The notes beneath the pieces were generated by a model that worked only from the letters and a program-made list of their open reading frames with translations, was not told the DNA's origin and did not search any database. Source: Acidobacteriota bacterium (GTDB lineage Bacteria > Acidobacteriota > Blastocatellia > Pyrinomonadales > Pyrinomonadaceae). Taken from it: a stretch of DNA of 64,000 nucleotides. Position numbers and translations under genes: made by a program. The stretch is from NCBI GenBank assembly GCA_019639195.1, contig JAHBSI010000001.1:62001-126000 (forward strand), in the 5' to 3' direction. Of this stretch, positions 54,215-63,583 are shown in pieces (within the stretch, counting starts at the first letter, position 1; each line of letters starts with the position of its first letter).

Positions 54215-55657
54215 TTAACTGTTCGGCGGATCCGTCTTGTCGTACGTATATTCGATCTCAAGCACATTCTCGTCAAAATCCTGCGGACGGCCGTGAACAT
54301 TGGCCTGCGGCAAGAGCGTCCGGACCTCGAAGATCGAGATGATCGGCAGGAATCTTACGAACAGGAAGAACAGGCAGAAGAAGAATCCAAGCGTGCCGAT
54401 AAACATCGACCAATCCCAGATCGTCGGCGAATACATCGCCCATGACGACGGAAGGAAGTCTCTCTGGATGCTTGTCACGATGATCACGAAGCGCTCAAGC
54501 CACATCCCGATGCTTACAATGATCGAAATGATAAAGAGCCAAAACTCACTCTCGCGAAAACGCTTGAACCAAAGGAACTGCGGTGAGATCACGTTGCAGA
54601 ACATCAGCATCCAGTAGAACGCCCAGTATGGGCCATCCCAGATGCGGTTCTTGATCATGAACCACTCATACTGTGAACCGCTGTACCAGCCGAAGAACGC
54701 CTCCATTATGTAGGAGTATCCGACGATCAGGCCCGTCGCGAGCATCACCTTACCCATCAAAATGAGGTGGGTCTTGGTGACAAAATCCTTCATGTTGTAA
54801 AGGTGCCTAAGCGGGATCGCCAAAAGCAGCACCATTGCAAAACCGGCGTAAATTGCACCGGCCACGAAGTACGGCGGGAAGAATGTCGCGTGCCACCCGG
54901 GGATCTGCGAGACCGAGAAGTCAAGAGAAACGACCGAGTGGACCGAAAGCACAAGCGGTGTTGAGATGCCCGCGAGGATCAGGTATGCAAGCTCATACCG
55001 ATGCCAGTGCCGAGCACTTCCTCTCCAGCCCCATGAGAAGATCGCATAGACCTTCTTGAAATATTTGTTCTTTGCACGGTCGCGGAGCGTTGCGAGGTCG
55101 GGAATAAGCCCGACATACCAGAACAGGAGCGAGACCGTTGCATAAGTTGAGACCGCAAAAACGTCCCACATCAGCGGGCTGCGGAACTGCGGCCACAGAC
55201 CCATCGTGTTCGGATAGGGGAAAAGCCAATATGCAAGCCACGGACGGCCGGTGTGGAACACCGGATAAAGGCCCGCGCAAGCGACCGCAAAAAGCGTCAT
55301 CGCCTCAGCAAACCTGTTGATCGACGTTCGCCACTTTTGATTCAACAGCAACAGGATCGCCGAGATCAGAGTTCCCGCGTGGCCGATACCGATCCACCAA
55401 ACGAAGTTGATGATCGGAAAAGCCCAACCGACCGGCTGGTTCGTGCCCCAGATGCCGATACCTTTCGTAACAAGGTAGATGATCGTCACCATCAGGAGCT
55501 GCGCTACGAGGAAGGCTATCGCGAAACCGATGAACCAGTGGAAAGGCGTCCGTTTCTTCAGCGTGAGATCGCCGATCCGGTCGCTGACGGTTCCAAAGTC
55601 ATGGTCGCCTTCGACCATCGCCGGGTGCAGCTTTCGTTCTTCTATTGCATCCTGCAT
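54215..55657 (-). CDS. actC: Alternative complex III NrfD-like membrane subunit ActC
   Basis: ActC is a polytopic NrfD-family subunit with a quinol-binding site. The 480-residue protein has about ten helices. Conserved segments include IIYLVTKGIGIWGTNQPVGW, FVWWIGIGHAGTLISAILLL, and VVSLDFSVSQIPGWHATFFPPYF, all characteristic of the ActC group. The last 40 residues are acidic and cytoplasmic. It starts 26 bases after actB ends. Confidence 0.95.
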   Translation of the reverse strand: MQDAIEERKLHPAMVEGDHDFGTVSDRIGDLTLKKRTPFHWFIGFAIAFLVAQLLMVTIIYLVTKGIGIWGTNQPVGWAFPIINFVWWIGIGHAGTLISAILLLLNQKWRTSINRFAEAMTLFAVACAGLYPVFHTGRPWLAYWLFPYPNTMGLWPQFRSPLMWDVFAVSTYATVSLLFWYVGLIPDLATLRDRAKNKYFKKVYAIFSWGWRGSARHWHRYELAYLILAGISTPLVLSVHSVVSLDFSVSQIPGWHATFFPPYFVAGAIYAGFAMVLLLAIPLRHLYNMKDFVTKTHLILMGKVMLATGLIVGYSYIMEAFFGWYSGSQYEWFMIKNRIWDGPYWAFYWMLMFCNVISPQFLWFKRFRESEFWLFIISIIVSIGMWLERFVIIVTSIQRDFLPSSWAMYSPTIWDWSMFIGTLGFFFCLFFLFVRFLPIISIFEVRTLLPQANVHGRPQDFDENVLEIEYTYDKTDPPNS

Positions 55658-55683
55658 AGATTTCTCGCAACTTCGGCTAAAGC

Positions 55684-58600
55684 CTAGTGAGCGTCGCCTC
55701 CCGTTTTCTGCTCCTTAGCAGGTGTCTCGTTTGCCGGGAAGGCCGGCGCCTTATAATCAGGCATTTCGGTATTAAAATTCTTCAAGCCCGCAAGATACGT
55801 CGTCCTGGGCTGGGTATTCAGCTCGTTCAGGAGGTTGTAATTGCGATGATCCTGCTTGGTCTTGGCGACGGCGCTGTCCGGATCGTGCATATCGCCGAAC
55901 GTGATCGCGTTTGTCGGACAGACCGATTGGCACGCCGTCAGGATCTCACCATCGCGGATCTGACGGCCATCCTTCTCAGACGCAATGCGGGCCGCAGCGA
56001 TCCTTTGGGTGCAGTAATTGCACTTCTCCATCACACCGCGGCTGCGGATCGTCACCTCAGGATTTCGCATCAGCTTGTACTGCGGCGTATCCCAATCCTG
56101 ATAAAGCATGAAGTTGAAGCGTCGAACCTTGTATGGGCAGTTGTTCGAGCAATAACGCGTACCAACGCAGCGGTTGTACGTCATATCGTTCAGGCCCTCT
56201 GCACTGTGAGCGGTCGCGTGAACCGGACAAACGACCTCGCAAGGTGCCTGTTCGCACTGCTGACAGAGAACCGGCTGGAAATGCGGCCCTTCCGGAGCAT
56301 TTAGATCCTCGCCGCCGTAGTAAGCGTCGATCCTCATCCAATGCATCATTCGGTGGCGCCCGACCTGTTCCTTGCCGACGACCGGAATATTATTTTCGGA
56401 CTGACACGCGATCACACAGGCGTTACAGCCCACGCACGAGTTCAGATCGACGGTCATCGCCCACTTATGATTCTTAGCGTACGTCGCCTCGTGTTCCTCG
56501 TACGGGAACATCGACATATCGATCTCGTTGTGCTGATGACCTGCCTTGATCTCTTCTTCAAGGTGATTGAAGTCCCATGAACGCAGAAGGTCACGGCCCT
56601 CCATATTGAAGTGCGTCTGGGTGGAAGAGACCTCTTCTCGCGTACCGAGCGCCTTCAGTGAGCCAAAACCAGCGTCAAGCGCATCAGAACGGCGGACATT
56701 GAACACGTTGTAACCAAGGCCGTTGCCGACATTGCCGGCCCGTGAACGTCCATAGCCCATATGCAGCGTGATCGTGTCATCGGGCTGTCCCGGCGTGATC
56801 CACATTGCAACAGGCTCTGCGACCTCGGCACCTTGATACGTAATGCGAACTTGATCGGAGAAGAGATTGCCGCCTTTTGTATTGTAAAAGGTTACGCCTT
56901 CCGCACCGCCTGCTTGTTCGCGAACGTCGCGAGACTGGTTGATGCCCAGCCTTTCAGCGGTCTTCGGACTGATCAGGCCAACGTTCGTCCAGGTGACCTT
57001 GTTGAGCGGATTCGGCAGTTCCTGAAGCCAGCCGTTATTCGTAAAACGCCCGTCATAAACCGAAGGATCGGGTCGGATCGAGATCTCGAGTTCGCCCGAA
57101 CCGCTAACGGCCTGTGCCGGCTGCGAAAGGAATGCCGGGCTCGCCGAAACCGTCTTTGGCGCGGCCGCCGTATTTGGGATGAACCCATCGTGAACGGCCT
57201 TTCGCCAATTGTCCTCAAACGTCTTGCCGCCTGCCGGAGCTGCCGCAGCTACGGGAGCCTCGGCGGCTTTAGCTTCGGGAGACGGGCTCGCCTTTGCTAC
57301 AGGTGCCGCCGCTACCAGCGTTTTCTCTCCGGCATTCACTGTCGGTTCGGCGGGTGCCGCGGCCGGAGCCGCTTTCGCAGTTGTCGCTGGTGATATTCCG
57401 GCCTTCTGCCAATAGGCCTTTACGATGTCGAGGTCCTTCTTATCAAAATTTTCCTTGAAGAACAGCTGGACGAACTCATAGACGCTATGCCCGTCGTAGA
57501 TCGGCGAGATCAAGGGTTGGACGATACTTGCAGTGCCGTCATAGGCCCTCGCGTCACCCCAGGACTCAAGATAGTGCTTCGCGGGGATATGCCAATGGCA
57601 ATACTGAGCAGTTTCATCCGAGTACAGCCCCAAATGAGCTCGAAATGGCACCTTCTCCATCCTCGCGGCGTCGAGTTTGAGGTCGGCCGGCGTGTTGTAC
57701 ATCGGATTGCCGTCGATGACGATCAGCATCTTGACTTTACCGGCGTCGATGTCGGCGATCAGTTCGCGATATTGATCAAGCTGCGAACGTTCGCTGTTCG
57801 GAGCAAAGGGCTCGGTGTAGGTCACGGTCTGGCCAACATTGCCTAGAGCAGCATTCATCAGGTGTGCAAGAGCATGCACGACCGGAGGCTGATTATCGCC
57901 AACAACGACCAGCGAACGGCCTTTCGCCGCCTGCAGGTCCTTTGCCATCGCAGCGATCCACGCGGCGTTGTCCGTATAGGTCGAATTCACACCGGCAACG
58001 CCGACCGCTTTCGCGATCGCTTTTGCGGCTTCGGCCATCTGGCTCGGTTTTACTGCAAGCCTATGGTCGGCCTTTGCGCCGGTGATCGTAATGGTCGTCT
58101 CAAGGACATAAAGGCGATTGATCTCCTTCTTGTCCTCTGAAAAATGACGTCCCTTTGAAAAATCGTTCGTATAGGCGACGTTAAAATGCGAAAGGAAGTC
58201 GTTATCGAGCGAAAGGATGCGGTCCGCCTTGTCAAACTTGTAGATCGGCTGTGCCGCCGAGCCAAAGGCTGCGCGGGCACCATTCATCGCATTATCGCTG
58301 TTGATCGGCTCATATTGGACCAGCTTCGCATTAGGAAGCTCGGCCTTCAGGCTGTTGAACTGGTCGATCAGCGTCGGCGACGTAACGGTCTCGGTCAAGA
58401 AGCGAACGCCTGCGCCGCCGTCTGCCCGATTGTCGTCGAGCTTAGCTCTAAGGTCCGTCGTAAATGACTGCCAGCTCTTCGGATCGCCTCTATAAACAAC
58501 CTCTTTCGACCGATCGGGATCGAACATCCCAAGCACTGAGGCCTGAGCCAGAACGTCCGTCGTCCCGCGGCTTCCGGGATGGTCCGGGTTGCCTTCAAGC

Positions 58601-58983
58601 TTAATAGGACGGCCGTCGTACGACTTTGCGAGCAATCCGACCGCGACGCCGCCAAGAGACATTGCCGTCGCAAAATAGTTCGACTTGCCCGGAAGAAGCC
58701 CCATCTGAGAGTTCACGTAAGGAACGATCTTCTCGGTTGGCTGAATAACACAGCCCGTAAGTCCGGCAAGAGCAAGAGACGCACCCATCACCTTGACGAA
58801 ATTTCGTCGGCTAAGTGAATTGTCCCACTCTTCGATCTCATGCGGATATTCGCGCGAGACGAACTCTTTGAATTCCGGAGTATCGGCGTATTCCTCGAGG
58901 CTGCGCCAATATTCCTTTCCGTTCTGCGACAATATGCGGTCGCGTAGCAAGGCGAAATTGATTTTGCTGTCAGGACTGGGCAT
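55684..58983 (-). CDS. actB: Alternative complex III Fe-S/molybdopterin-like subunit ActB
   Basis: ActB is the large periplasmic subunit of alternative complex III, a fusion of a molybdopterin-oxidoreductase-like domain that lacks the cofactor with a four-cluster ferredoxin domain. The 1099-residue protein has a Tat signal (SRRNFVKVMGASLALAGLTGC near residue 58). The first ~750 residues are the catalytic-type fold. The ferredoxin part begins at DLNSCVGCNACVIACQSENN and includes CQQCEQAPCEVVCP, CVGTRYCSNNCP and CNYCTQRIAAAR. A block of about 90 Ala/Pro/Lys-rich residues (~525-640) is inserted in the first domain. Electrons flow from quinol through its clusters towards ActA and ActE. Confidence 0.95.
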   Translation of the reverse strand: MPSPDSKINFALLRDRILSQNGKEYWRSLEEYADTPEFKEFVSREYPHEIEEWDNSLSRRNFVKVMGASLALAGLTGCVIQPTEKIVPYVNSQMGLLPGKSNYFATAMSLGGVAVGLLAKSYDGRPIKLEGNPDHPGSRGTTDVLAQASVLGMFDPDRSKEVVYRGDPKSWQSFTTDLRAKLDDNRADGGAGVRFLTETVTSPTLIDQFNSLKAELPNAKLVQYEPINSDNAMNGARAAFGSAAQPIYKFDKADRILSLDNDFLSHFNVAYTNDFSKGRHFSEDKKEINRLYVLETTITITGAKADHRLAVKPSQMAEAAKAIAKAVGVAGVNSTYTDNAAWIAAMAKDLQAAKGRSLVVVGDNQPPVVHALAHLMNAALGNVGQTVTYTEPFAPNSERSQLDQYRELIADIDAGKVKMLIVIDGNPMYNTPADLKLDAARMEKVPFRAHLGLYSDETAQYCHWHIPAKHYLESWGDARAYDGTASIVQPLISPIYDGHSVYEFVQLFFKENFDKKDLDIVKAYWQKAGISPATTAKAAPAAAPAEPTVNAGEKTLVAAAPVAKASPSPEAKAAEAPVAAAAPAGGKTFEDNWRKAVHDGFIPNTAAAPKTVSASPAFLSQPAQAVSGSGELEISIRPDPSVYDGRFTNNGWLQELPNPLNKVTWTNVGLISPKTAERLGINQSRDVREQAGGAEGVTFYNTKGGNLFSDQVRITYQGAEVAEPVAMWITPGQPDDTITLHMGYGRSRAGNVGNGLGYNVFNVRRSDALDAGFGSLKALGTREEVSSTQTHFNMEGRDLLRSWDFNHLEEEIKAGHQHNEIDMSMFPYEEHEATYAKNHKWAMTVDLNSCVGCNACVIACQSENNIPVVGKEQVGRHRMMHWMRIDAYYGGEDLNAPEGPHFQPVLCQQCEQAPCEVVCPVHATAHSAEGLNDMTYNRCVGTRYCSNNCPYKVRRFNFMLYQDWDTPQYKLMRNPEVTIRSRGVMEKCNYCTQRIAAARIASEKDGRQIRDGEILTACQSVCPTNAITFGDMHDPDSAVAKTKQDHRNYNLLNELNTQPRTTYLAGLKNFNTEMPDYKAPAFPANETPAKEQKTGGDAH

Positions 58984-59047
58984 TTTTGCTTATTCCTTAA
59001 ACGTTCTTACGGCCCTTAAAGTAGCTAACTGGGCGAAATACCAATAC

Positions 59048-59707
59048 TTATCGGTGGCACGTCGAGCAGCTCGTCAGCATCTCTCGACTGCGGATCTTAT
59101 AATCGACCTTCAACTGGTCACGCGTTGCCTGATCGGTGTCATCGGCGCGGTATGCCATGTTAAAGACCTCCGACTTCGGCCGGATGAACTTCTCCGGCTC
59201 GCGGTGACACTGGATACACCATTCCATCTGGAGCGTATTCTCTTCGTAAACGGTCGGCATCTTATCGACCGGCCCGTGACAGGTCGAGCAGCCTACGCCC
59301 TTTGCGATATGAATGCTGTGATTGAAATAGACGTACTCAGGAAGGTCGTGAACGCGGTTCCATTGGATCGGTTTGTTATCTCGGAAGCTTGCTCGGATCG
59401 GCTCAAGGTACGGAGCATCGGCCCAAAGCTGGCTGTGGCAATTCATACACGTTTGGGTCGAAGGCATACCGGCGGATGCGGTTGTCTCGACCGTTTGATG
59501 GCAATATCGGCAGTCAATACCGTCATCGCCCACGTGATGCTTGTGAGAGAACTGCACAGGCTGTTGTATTTCGAGGTACTGTCCCGTCAAATAGGACGAC
59601 CTCGCAAGCTGCGTCCAGGTGTAAAAACCAACGCCCGCCAGCAGCACAACAGAGATCATGCTGATCTTCGCAATGTTATTGGCGCTCTTTCTAAAGATCT
59701 GTGCCAT
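59048..59707 (-). CDS. actA: Alternative complex III pentahaem cytochrome c subunit ActA
   Basis: ActA is the 219-residue multihaem cytochrome of alternative complex III. Five CxxCH sites are visible: CRYCH, CMNCH, CSTCH, CIQCH and CSTCH, the last at the very C-terminus. Additional histidines (HKHHVGDDGIDC, FNHSIHIAKG) supply distal haem ligands. A single N-terminal helix (SMISVVLLAGVGFYTWTQL, residues ~16-34) anchors it in the inner membrane with haems in the periplasm. It opens the twelve-gene respiratory operon; no ribosome-binding site is convincing upstream. Confidence 0.95.
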   Translation of the reverse strand: MAQIFRKSANNIAKISMISVVLLAGVGFYTWTQLARSSYLTGQYLEIQQPVQFSHKHHVGDDGIDCRYCHQTVETTASAGMPSTQTCMNCHSQLWADAPYLEPIRASFRDNKPIQWNRVHDLPEYVYFNHSIHIAKGVGCSTCHGPVDKMPTVYEENTLQMEWCIQCHREPEKFIRPKSEVFNMAYRADDTDQATRDQLKVDYKIRSREMLTSCSTCHR

Positions 59708-59984
59708 CTTAAAACTCGTTCATCCTCGGCCGGTAGTGTGAAATATCACCCCGATCAAGTGGAATTTTTCGCAAACAATCAATTGAGCAAAAGTCTGCCC
59801 GACCATTGACTGCGTTAGGTTAAATTAAATTGCGAGCCGTAAAGCTAGGACAAGTTTACTAAATCCCTTAGATTCCGCAAATTACACACGGCTCCAAGTA
59901 TGCCCTACGTACTCCGATGTGTAAATCTGAGGTTAGATTAGTTTTTAGTGATAATCAAATCAATTAAGCAAATCTATTGCGAAA
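59708..59984 (-). promoter_or_regulatory. Control region of the respiratory operon
   Basis: This 277-nt AT-rich region separates actA from the M48 gene and must contain the act promoter. The best candidate on the minus strand is TTGATT (59963-59958) and TAATCT (59940-59935) with a 17-base spacer. It overlaps an inverted repeat AATCT-AACCTC-AGATT. If correct, the actA leader would be over 200 nt long. No convincing sRNA or riboswitch was found in it. The pair could also be chance in such AT-rich sequence. Confidence 0.3.
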
Positions 59985-60971
59985 TCACACACCCGTAAGT
60001 CGCTTGTATTGCTCGGTCTGCGCCCACTCAAGGGCTTCAGCGACACGCCAGATCGGAAAAGGGTGCGTCAGGCCCGCATTCGTCACATCCGCCCAGAACC
60101 GATCGAGCGAGCTGGCATCATAATTTTTCTTGAATTCGCGGCCTTGCGCAAGGAACTCCTCATAGTCGATCTTTGACGCAAAAGTGCCGCCCGCGAGCTT
60201 CATCATCGTTCGGCCGATGACGTCCGGATCCTGCGTTACCAGAAGAGCTGCACGATCGCACGAAAGCTCGGCCCTTCTTGCCCACGCGAGCAGGGCACTC
60301 GCGATACCCATCGAGACGATCAGTTTTATGATCTCCGCACCCGGGAGCAATGCCGCGACCGATCTATTCAGCAGAAACTCCATCAATCGTGCCGCGGTAA
60401 GGTAAAGCACGTGTTCGGCGTGAATATGCCCAACTTCGTGAGCTATGACCGCGAATGTCTCTTCGTCATTCAACCGCTCGATAAGGGCAGAATGCAGTAC
60501 GATTATTGGTTTTTCAACACCGCCCGTAAACGCATTCACGATCGGATTCTGCTGCACGAAAAGGTCCGGCACCTCAACCCCAAGCGAGGCGCAAACGGCC
60601 TCGAGTTTTGCGTGAAGGTCCGGGCATTGCTTTGGCGTTACCTTAACCGCCGAAGCAGTGAACATAACGCGGATCGCAGATTCGCCCGTCCATGCGAGAA
60701 GTTTTTTCAAAGCACTGTCAACGCCCGGAATTGCTTTGAGGGCGGCCATTGCCTTCGCATCTGCCGGATGAATATATTCGTTCTTGTCCAGATCCTCGAA
60801 AGTTTTTCGCGGCGCGTCCGAAAGCGGCAGCTTGCATTTACCGCAGTTTGCGTCGTGCGCCTTGTAATCGCTGCGCACGGCGTTCTTCTGCCCGCAGTAT
60901 CGACATTTAACGGAAAGACGTGTCGCAATAGACTCGGACGGTTCACTCGGATCTGGCTTTTTCTTAGGCAT
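59985..60971 (-). CDS. M48 family zinc metallopeptidase with N-terminal zinc ribbon
   Basis: This 328-residue protein has a CxxC-type zinc ribbon at the N-terminus (CRYCGQKNAVRSD and CGKCKLPL, residues ~24-45) and an M48 (HtpX/Ste24-like) protease domain. The catalytic motif is HEVGH in FAVIAHEVGHIHAEHV near residue 178, with the third zinc ligand likely the Glu of RRAELSCDRAALLV near 235. A hydrophobic stretch near 205-228 may be a membrane segment. M48 peptidases degrade misfolded membrane or periplasmic proteins; the substrate here is unknown. Its start lies 68 bases after the uracil methyltransferase gene stop. Confidence 0.87.
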   Translation of the reverse strand: MPKKKPDPSEPSESIATRLSVKCRYCGQKNAVRSDYKAHDANCGKCKLPLSDAPRKTFEDLDKNEYIHPADAKAMAALKAIPGVDSALKKLLAWTGESAIRVMFTASAVKVTPKQCPDLHAKLEAVCASLGVEVPDLFVQQNPIVNAFTGGVEKPIIVLHSALIERLNDEETFAVIAHEVGHIHAEHVLYLTAARLMEFLLNRSVAALLPGAEIIKLIVSMGIASALLAWARRAELSCDRAALLVTQDPDVIGRTMMKLAGGTFASKIDYEEFLAQGREFKKNYDASSLDRFWADVTNAGLTHPFPIWRVAEALEWAQTEQYKRLTGV

Positions 60972-61039
60972 AGACTATTGGACAGATTCTAAGGGAAAAT
61001 CCCGAGAACCGAAACCCAGAAAATGACCGCCGAGATGTT

Positions 61040-62188
61040 TTATCTGTTTTTTAGGGATAGTTTTGCGACCGTTTCGACGTGGTGCGACTGCGGAAAAAGG
61101 TCGAACGCCTTAAGCTCATCAAGCGCGTATCCCCCATCAACAAGGACACGCAGGTCGCGAGCCAGCATCGACGGATCGCAAGAAACGTATGAGATCGCCT
61201 TTGGACGAAGAGCGGCGATCTTTTCGATGACGCCCTTCTCCGTTCCGGAACGCGGCGGATCAAGCAGCACAAGGTCCGCGCCTTCTGCCTCACCTGTATC
61301 AACGAAAGATCGTACTGAACTCTTTAAGAACGTTGCGTTCGATATTTCATTGCTCTCCGCATTTGCGCGCGCAGATCGAATAGAGTCCTCGGACGCCTCG
61401 GCACCGCAAACCTCAGTGAAATTCCTTGCAAGTGGAAGCGTAAAAAGGCCAACACCGCAATAGAGATCAAGCGCTCGCCTTCCGCTAAACTCTTTTGTCG
61501 CAAAGCTCACGAGCTGATCGACAAGAAGACTGTTGGCCTGGAAAAAACTCGAAGGCCGAAATTTGTATTCGAAGCCAAGAGCGGTGCACTGCAGGTCTGC
61601 GGCTTGATGGTCATCCGTCGAGAGTACGAACTTCTCGCTGTCGGCTGCCGCCTCGATCTCCTGAGCTCGCAGTTTACCAGTTCGCGCACTTTCCCGAACC
61701 GCTTCTAAGCCTTCATTGAGCTTTGAAGTCAGTATCGGACAACTCTCAACATCGATCACATCGTGACTTTCTCGGCGAAAGTATCCAACGATGCGGCCGC
61801 GGACCTGCCAGCGTGCTCGGCCCCGATAGCCAAATTCTTGCGGACTTGGAACGACCTCGACCTCCCCGGCCTCGATCTTCCCCAAACGCCGCAGGGAGTC
61901 CGCAATGATCGAAGCTTTGGCGGCGAGTTGCGCCGAATAATTCATCTGCTGAAGATCGCATCCACCGCATTCGCCAAAATACGAACACGGCGGGGTTTGC
62001 CTGTCTTTGGACGGTTCCAGGATCTCAACGATGTTTGCAAAAGCGATCTTTTTCTTCCGCTGCGTGATCTCCACACGCACACGATCGCCGGCCGCTGCGA
62101 GCGGCACAAAAATGGTCATGCCGTCCGCAAATCCAATGCCGAGGCCCCGCGGCACGATCCGCTCGATCTTCAATTCGACGATTTCCAT
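61040..62188 (-). CDS. TrmA/RlmD-family tRNA or rRNA uracil-C5 methyltransferase
   Basis: This SAM-dependent RNA m5U methyltransferase is 382 residues from ATG 62188, preferred over TTG 62209. An N-terminal TRAM domain (IVELKIERIVPRGLGIGFAD) is followed by a [4Fe-4S] site (CSYFGECGGCDLQQ) and a Rossmann domain (LDLYCGVGLFTLPLARNF, LLDPPRSGTEKGVIEKI). The catalytic Cys lies in SYVSCDPSMLARDL near the end. Targets in this family are U54 of tRNA or U747/U1939 of 23S rRNA. The single paralogue visible here cannot be assigned to one of these. It is preceded by the DUF1801 gene with a 26-nt gap. Confidence 0.9.
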   Translation of the reverse strand: MEIVELKIERIVPRGLGIGFADGMTIFVPLAAAGDRVRVEITQRKKKIAFANIVEILEPSKDRQTPPCSYFGECGGCDLQQMNYSAQLAAKASIIADSLRRLGKIEAGEVEVVPSPQEFGYRGRARWQVRGRIVGYFRRESHDVIDVESCPILTSKLNEGLEAVRESARTGKLRAQEIEAAADSEKFVLSTDDHQAADLQCTALGFEYKFRPSSFFQANSLLVDQLVSFATKEFSGRRALDLYCGVGLFTLPLARNFTEVCGAEASEDSIRSARANAESNEISNATFLKSSVRSFVDTGEAEGADLVLLDPPRSGTEKGVIEKIAALRPKAISYVSCDPSMLARDLRVLVDGGYALDELKAFDLFPQSHHVETVAKLSLKNR

Positions 62189-62214
62189 TAAGCTTTTCGC
62201 GGGCTCCAACCAGC

Positions 62215-62607
62215 CTAGTTTAGCCGTTCCAGCTTTCCTTTGCGTTTAATTAGATTCTTGTAATCCCACTGGATCTCGCGGGCAGATCTCAGCCAGCGTT
62301 TTAGGGCAGTTTCGTCGATCTCTTCAACGGAGTTATAGAAGATGGACGCGTCTTTGAACTTCGCACCGATGACGTCTAGCGCGTCTTCGCCAAAATCAGC
62401 ACCGCTCCAGAACATCAGACGCAAGCCCGGCTTTTGCTTGCTGTAGCCGACGATCGGATTGCCGTCAAGAAACCAAACAGGATGCGCGTGCCAGATCTTG
62501 CTTTCGGCATCACGGAGTTCTCCGCTAATGATCTCGGCAAGGCGCGCGCTTATGGCCGCATACTCAGCGGGCAACGCATTGTTGTAAGTCGTTATCTCGG
62601 TTTGCAT
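62215..62607 (-). CDS. DUF1801 / YdhG-like small protein
   Basis: From ATG 62607 the protein has 130 residues (GTG 62625 is also open). It belongs to the DUF1801 (YdhG/YjbR-like) family of small proteins with a TBP-like or CyaY-like beta fold, for which no biochemical function is firmly known. Visible features are RDAESKIWHAHPVWFLDGN, KPGLRLMFWSGADFGED and the C-terminal basic end. No partner is evident; it lies between a methyltransferase and the uracil methyltransferase. Confidence 0.8.
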   Translation of the reverse strand: MQTEITTYNNALPAEYAAISARLAEIISGELRDAESKIWHAHPVWFLDGNPIVGYSKQKPGLRLMFWSGADFGEDALDVIGAKFKDASIFYNSVEEIDETALKRWLRSAREIQWDYKNLIKRKGKLERLN

Positions 62608-62667
62608 CTGCGTAACAACAGCCACGATCCCCGTTAAGGGCTAGAGGCGTATTGTAGCAGAGACTTA

Positions 62668-63444
62668 TCAATTCTTTTTGGCAATGATCGCAACTGCGTT
62701 CAAGTTTTTGCTGAACTTTCTGAAAGTCCGTCGCATGGTCATTATCCGTCTGCGTTCTTTCGGGTGCGTAGCGATGTTGAACACGATTCCCAACGCCCGG
62801 AAAAATCCCTCATCATTAATGACCCTCGACGGTTCGAGCAAGCTCATCGGGTTCTTTTCGATCTTCACAATGCTGAAGCCTTCTTTTTCGAGCAGATCGG
62901 ACCACTCTTTTTCGGTCAAAGGGCGGGCATTGACCTTGATCGTTTGAGCCAATTCTCGCTGAATATCGGCCTTTGTTTCCGCCGAGATGTTGTCGGGAGC
63001 AAGCCCAAGCTCGTGAATGCCGTATAGGCCGCCTTTCTTGAGGATCCGAAACGCTTCGCCAATGATCTCGGATTTCCGATGGTCTGCCTGCATCGTCAGC
63101 ATCGCCTCACCGTAAACTTTGTCGACGGAGTTCCCATCCAGCGTCGTTTCCGACGCACTCGTGTTGATGATCTTCCGGTCATCACCTGAGATGGTAGTCT
63201 TGAGATTTGCGGCGGCAGTCTCATCAAGTTCGATCCCGGTATATGTTTTTGGCTGCCGTTTTAGCGTAAGAGCTGCCGTAAAACCCATTCCCGGTGCAAA
63301 TTCAACAACATCATCCGATCTCTTTATATCAAGAGCATCAATTAGTTTAGCGGTAAGCTCACGTCCGCCCGGCCGAAGAACTCGCTTGCCCATCTTTGCC
63401 AGGACCCAATGGCCTTGTTCCGTGTTCGTGTGGTGACTGATCAT
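62668..63444 (-). CDS. Class I SAM-dependent methyltransferase
   Basis: This 258-residue protein has the class I Rossmann motifs: VVEFAPGMGFTAALTL near residue 45 (motif I), TYTGIELDETAAANLK (motif II) and GGLYGIHELGLAP after the fourth strand. A C-terminal helical extension carries NPMSLLEPSRVINDEGFF. The ATG follows an AGGAGGAGA Shine-Dalgarno site. The substrate is unknown; it resembles small-molecule methyltransferases more than rRNA enzymes. Confidence 0.87.
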   Translation of the reverse strand: MISHHTNTEQGHWVLAKMGKRVLRPGGRELTAKLIDALDIKRSDDVVEFAPGMGFTAALTLKRQPKTYTGIELDETAAANLKTTISGDDRKIINTSASETTLDGNSVDKVYGEAMLTMQADHRKSEIIGEAFRILKKGGLYGIHELGLAPDNISAETKADIQRELAQTIKVNARPLTEKEWSDLLEKEGFSIVKIEKNPMSLLEPSRVINDEGFFRALGIVFNIATHPKERRRIMTMRRTFRKFSKNLNAVAIIAKKN

Positions 63445-63583
63445 TGCTCTCCTCCTAAACGCCGTCGAAAGAATTTCGTGCGTCTGTCTTTTCCAATGTT
63501 CGGTCTTTTACGAATACGAAAATATGTTCTAGCGCACCTTTTGCAAGGGTTTTCGGGTTGAGGCTGCCGATGGATGGAAAAGT

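Noticed and set aside
58793-59809. Plus-strand ORF of 338 codons opposite actB and actA
   Set aside because: Both overlapped genes are clear members of alternative complex III; the antisense frame has no domain.
59708-59984. Search for a riboswitch or sRNA before actA
   Set aside because: The AT-rich region has a small inverted repeat but no conserved riboswitch core and no terminator.
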